This document shows, one piece after another, positions 30,548-33,243 of a DNA stretch of 33,243 nt (its first letter is position 1; each line of letters opens with the position of its first letter). The DNA is from Isobaculum melis. GTDB taxonomy: Bacteria > Bacillota > Bacilli > Lactobacillales > Carnobacteriaceae. A program made the position numbers and the translations under genes. The stretch spans positions 1 to 33,243 of the forward strand of contig NZ_FOHA01000023.1 in NCBI RefSeq assembly GCF_900111355.1, read 5' to 3'. A model generated the notes under the pieces. That model was not told the DNA's origin and searched no databases. It saw only the letters and a list, made by a program, of their open reading frames with translations.

Positions 30548-31008
30548 ATTCTCTTTTTATAGTATAGAAATGATTTTTTTCGCTTTTACAATCCTATTCT
30601 TTTAATGAGATGTTTTTTTGAAATAGCGTATTTTAGTTTAATTTATAGCTAAAAAAATACTGTTTTAGTATGCCTCCACCCATAAAAAAAGTTAATTTTC
30701 CTCTTCGTTTTATTGTATATTAAAATTGTATCTGACGGTGTTTTTAACTGTGTGAACATTCGGTTTGTTTTTAGTTAAAAACAAAGGTTGGAAGCTTGCG
30801 AAATGAGCGATGAACTGCTGTTGACAGCTGTTTGTGAATGGTGTAATCTAATCTTGGAAGGACTGTTTTATTTTATACAGGAATACAAATTAAAGACATT
30901 CATAAAATGGAAAGCTTGAACATGTTGTGATGAAAAGATTCTTGCTATTCAGTCTTTTTTTTCTGTTGTTTTTCAGAGTATAGAGTTAAGACAGCTAACA
31001 TAAAGAAA
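30548..31008. other. 460-bp AT-rich intergenic region with an inverted repeat and a 39-codon frame
   Basis: This holds a perfect 10-bp inverted repeat (GTTTTTAACT at 30740-30749, AGTTAAAAAC at 30773-30782, 23-nt spacer). It also has an open frame of 38 residues (30803-30919: MSDELLLTAVCEWCNLILEG, LFYFIQEYKLK) with only a weak GGAAG upstream. The small frame has no recognisable family and may be chance. I see no other feature. Confidence 0.35.
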
Positions 31009-31038
31009 TTGTTTATCGAATAGAAAATAGTATATACT
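31009..31038 (+). promoter_or_regulatory. promoter for the lectin-like surface protein
   Basis: TTGTTT (31009-31014) is 18 nt from TATACT (31033-31038), only 20 bp before the ATG, so the leader is very short. Confidence 0.55.
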
Positions 31039-31057
31039 GAAAAGAGATGATAAAAAG

Positions 31058-32752
31058 ATGTTAAAGAAAAAGTGGTTCAATATAATCATTTTAACAGGTT
31101 GTCTATTCTTGTTTGCTGGTTTTATGCAACATAGTAGCGCAGAGACTATTAAAGAACCTGAAGTGAAAATAGGTGAGGAAAAGGCGATTGATTTTATTGT
31201 AAAAAGAAGCCCAAGTACATTTACGCTTGAAAATTTAACGGTTAAAAAGGATTTAGGAACAATCAAAACAGTGAATATTGAGATGCCAGAAGGAGTAGGT
31301 TTAAACTTTTTTCCGCCCGCTGGTTGGGTAACTTATAGTAGACCCAATAGTACATATTTTAACTTTTTATTAACAGCGAATAATAGCCCAGAAGATGTGG
31401 AAAGAATTCTCAGTGGATTAACTTTTTCCGATAAAAAAACAAAAACAATAAAAGGGAAAATTAGTATCACCGTTGAAACAGAAGCGATATCTGCATGGAA
31501 TGCGCATCCAGATGGTAAGATGCATTATTATAAATTTGTTCCAACAGGTAGCCAACCGCTGACCTTTTTAGAAGCTTATAATGCAGCAAAAAAAGAACGT
31601 TATAACGGTTTAACAGGCTATCTTGCAACTATCACAAGTGCAGCTGAACATGATTTTATTTTTGATTCAATTGCAAAAGCGCCAGGATGGTTAGGTGGAA
31701 CGAGAATGGTCAATAACGATAGGACACGTATTAATGATGAAGCATCTATTCCAACAGCGATTCATAATTATGATATTACCGCTGGTTCTTGGTATTGGGT
31801 AAGTGGTCCAGAAGCAGGAAAAGTCTTTTTTGAAGGGAAAACTTTTGCTACAGGATTTGTTCCAATTGGCGGATATGCAAGCTGGAACAACTCGCCTAAA
31901 CAACAGCCTGATAATAATGGTGGAGTAGAATATACATTAGAATTTGCTTCATTTGATAGTAAATTATGGAATGATTTATCCTATGACCATCTATCAACAA
32001 TGCACAATCAAGGTTATTATGTAGAGTTTAGTGAATATGGAAATCAAAAAGAAGTAAACTCCGATGCTTGTGAAGCCGATATCCCACAATACATTACAGT
32101 AAAGTATTTGGACCAAGCAAATAATGAAGTTTTAGCACCATCAGTCTATGCGGGCACTACTTTTTCTTTTGGTGAAGTTTATAATACAGCTAATTTACAA
32201 AAAGAAATTAAAGGCTATGATTTAGTTGCAGTTCCTGCTAATGCGCAAGGAAAATATGGTGGTGAACCAATTACTGTGACTTATTATTATGTGAAACAGC
32301 AACTAACATTCCATATCCAACAAGTAATTTTAAACCATAATGCTCAACTGGTTATACCTAGTAAAGGGTATGCTGAGATCGATAATCTAGCTATGATGAA
32401 TCCATTAGATCCAGAATCACCGAATATAAGCTATGAAAAAATGAATGTTACAACACAATCACTCACTACAAATGCAGATGATTATACAACTGTGACGCTC
32501 GTAAGAAATCCCAGTGGACAATATTATCGAATAACGGGAATGATTCCAGAATATTATGAATCAGTAGGGTATGTGTTAACAGATATAGCAACACCTCATT
32601 CAGTTGAAAATGCAAAATCTGGAAAACCAATCATTGACACACATTTGGAAAAAAAGGAATATTGGGTAACTTTCTATTTGAAGCCAATCACCGAATTACC
32701 TAAACCTCATAGTTGGGGTTATAACACTAACAGTTTTAATAATTTTCAATAA
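31058..32752 (+). CDS. secreted C-type lectin / MucBP-domain protein
   Basis: This 564-residue exported protein has a signal peptide (1-28: KKKWFNIIILTGCLFLFAGF, cleavage after SSA). A beta-rich domain (about 30-150) is followed by a C-type lectin domain (about 155-330). The lectin domain keeps the calcium/sugar motifs QPD (283-285), typical of galactose specificity, and WND (304-306), plus LATITSAAEHDFI and GYYVEF. A MucBP domain follows (about 345-412: ITVKYLDQANNEVLAPSVYA, EPITVTYYYVK). The C-terminal 150 residues are unassigned. There is no LPxTG motif, C-terminal hydrophobic helix or lysine tail, so it is either released, held non-covalently, or truncated relative to anchored relatives. 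The ribosome site is weak (AAGAGATGAT). It likely binds host or mucus glycans; this is inference. Confidence 0.85.
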   Translation: MLKKKWFNIIILTGCLFLFAGFMQHSSAETIKEPEVKIGEEKAIDFIVKRSPSTFTLENLTVKKDLGTIKTVNIEMPEGVGLNFFPPAGWVTYSRPNSTYFNFLLTANNSPEDVERILSGLTFSDKKTKTIKGKISITVETEAISAWNAHPDGKMHYYKFVPTGSQPLTFLEAYNAAKKERYNGLTGYLATITSAAEHDFIFDSIAKAPGWLGGTRMVNNDRTRINDEASIPTAIHNYDITAGSWYWVSGPEAGKVFFEGKTFATGFVPIGGYASWNNSPKQQPDNNGGVEYTLEFASFDSKLWNDLSYDHLSTMHNQGYYVEFSEYGNQKEVNSDACEADIPQYITVKYLDQANNEVLAPSVYAGTTFSFGEVYNTANLQKEIKGYDLVAVPANAQGKYGGEPITVTYYYVKQQLTFHIQQVILNHNAQLVIPSKGYAEIDNLAMMNPLDPESPNISYEKMNVTTQSLTTNADDYTTVTLVRNPSGQYYRITGMIPEYYESVGYVLTDIATPHSVENAKSGKPIIDTHLEKKEYWVTFYLKPITELPKPHSWGYNTNSFNNFQ

Positions 32753-32815
32753 ATCTAACGAATGTTAGGTAAAGATACATTTGCAAGCTAATTGTAGTAG
32801 TCATAAAATTAAAAA

Positions 32816-32866
32816 AAATCAAGCTATTCTGATGATTGAAATCAGAATAGCTTGATTTTTTAATTT
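32816..32866 (+). terminator. terminator of the lectin gene
   Basis: AAATCAAGCTATTCTGAT (32816-32833) pairs perfectly with its complement (32841-32858) over a 7-nt loop, followed by Ts. Confidence 0.92.
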
Positions 32867-32945
32867 ATATCCAACGATGATTCATTTCTTGTAGTAGAAA
32901 TGATTTGGGCACTTTGTCAAATCGGACTGATAGTGTCACCTATGA

Positions 32946-32982
32946 ACATTGGAGGAAGAAGAAATTCTTTCCCCAATGTTTT
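32946..32982. terminator. hairpin at the 3' end of the ISL3 transposase
   Basis: ACATTGG-a-GGAA... pairs with ...TTCC-c-CCAATGT, and a six-T run follows on the plus strand. It lies directly after the transposase stop and could block transcription into or out of the element. Confidence 0.75.
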
Positions 32983-33243
32983 TTATGCGTATTGAATTAA
33001 ACCATTCATTAAAAATACCCGTGTTCTCATATTTGAGAAGCTACGAAAGCCATAAGAGACGCGTTTCAGTGTTTTGATATGAGTGTGAAGATTTTCCAAT
33101 CGTGCATTTGAGTAGCTTTTTTTAAAAGCCATTCGAATGCCATCTTCATATTTAATAAATGCTTTTTTTACATAATGAAGTTCCTTTGGAACATGATGAG
33201 GCATTGTTTGAAGCAACTGGAAGAACTGATCTGCATTCCTCTC
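32983..33243 (-). CDS. ISL3-family transposase, C-terminal part (continues beyond window)
   Basis: The minus-strand frame is open to the right edge (ERNADQFFQLLQTMPHHVPK at the boundary) and stops at 32983. The 86 visible residues end with YSNARLENLHTHIKTLKRVS, YGFRSFSNMRTRVFLMNGLI. This is the distinctive C-terminus of ISL3 transposases (DDE_Tnp_ISL3), including the catalytic-glutamate helix region (S.A..E..N..IK..KR..YG....NF..R). Nothing suggests a frameshift in the visible part. Most of the enzyme is outside the window. Confidence 0.9.
   Translation of the reverse strand, partial: ERNADQFFQLLQTMPHHVPKELHYVKKAFIKYEDGIRMAFKKSYSNARLENLHTHIKTLKRVSYGFRSFSNMRTRVFLMNGLIQYA

Larger units (their letters stand above)
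32908..33243 (-). mobile_element. ISL3-family insertion sequence, one end (cut by window edge)
   Basis: The sequence from about 32908, GGCACTTTGTCAAATCGG and onward, looks like an ISL3-type terminal repeat. It lies about 75 bp beyond the stop of an ISL3 transposase on the minus strand. The other end lies outside, so the boundary is approximate and the 8-bp target duplication cannot be checked. Confidence 0.65.

Noticed and set aside
1-33243. CRISPR array, tRNA or rRNA genes, prophage or plasmid replication genes
   Set aside because: No regularly spaced direct repeats, cloverleaf-type sequence, or phage/plasmid protein was recognised anywhere in the window.

Overview
The window looks like a chromosomal segment of a low-GC Gram-positive coccus of the Lactobacillales, most likely Enterococcus or a close relative such as Vagococcus, Tetragenococcus or Melissococcus. 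The assignment rests on AT-rich sequence, strong AGGAGG ribosome sites, a CopB-type ATPase behind a CopY box, Rgg-type regulators, a MucBP surface protein and three insertion-sequence families common in enterococci. It is inference from gene content, not a database match.

Layout. 1-2270: mobile-element scar, with the 3' end of an IS110-type transposase, a complete IS3-family element (339-2025) with imperfect terminal repeats and a -1 frameshift site, then a hairpin-rich non-coding block. 2271-7680: small housekeeping genes, mostly on the minus strand: a YeeI-type YebC protein, YjdM, a DUF817 membrane protein, a frameshifted conserved gene, PsiE, a UPF0178 protein and an MFS exporter. 7680-13600: two HTH+TPR putative peptide-sensing regulators interleaved with a second MFS exporter and a two-gene ABC exporter. 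13600-17375: a quinone/electrophile-resistance operon (mhqR, two ring-cleaving dioxygenase paralogues, a flavin reductase-like protein, carboxylesterase mhqD) with two identical 18-bp MhqR-type operators. 17390-20241: a small membrane gene and a minus-strand operon of an M20 amidohydrolase with two membrane proteins. 20500-24234: an HscC-like Hsp70 translationally coupled to a membrane-anchored J-like protein without an HPD motif. 24235-30446: guaC, copB, ahpC, a domain-permuted AhpF and a zinc-ribbon protein. 30447-33243: a long AT-rich non-coding stretch, a secreted C-type-lectin/MucBP protein, and the 3' end of an ISL3-family element running off the window.

Functional themes are detoxification and stress: quinones (mhq), peroxide (ahpCF, possible PerR box), copper (copB, cop box), drug or peptide export (two MFS, one ABC) and protein quality control (Hsp70/J pair). 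The most novel-looking item is the Hsp70/J-like pair. It couples a cytoplasmic chaperone ATPase to a single-pass membrane protein with a duplicated external domain, and its first gene appears to lack a properly placed AUG, GUG or UUG start. No tRNA, rRNA, CRISPR array, prophage or plasmid origin was seen. All homology statements come from recognising motifs by eye.
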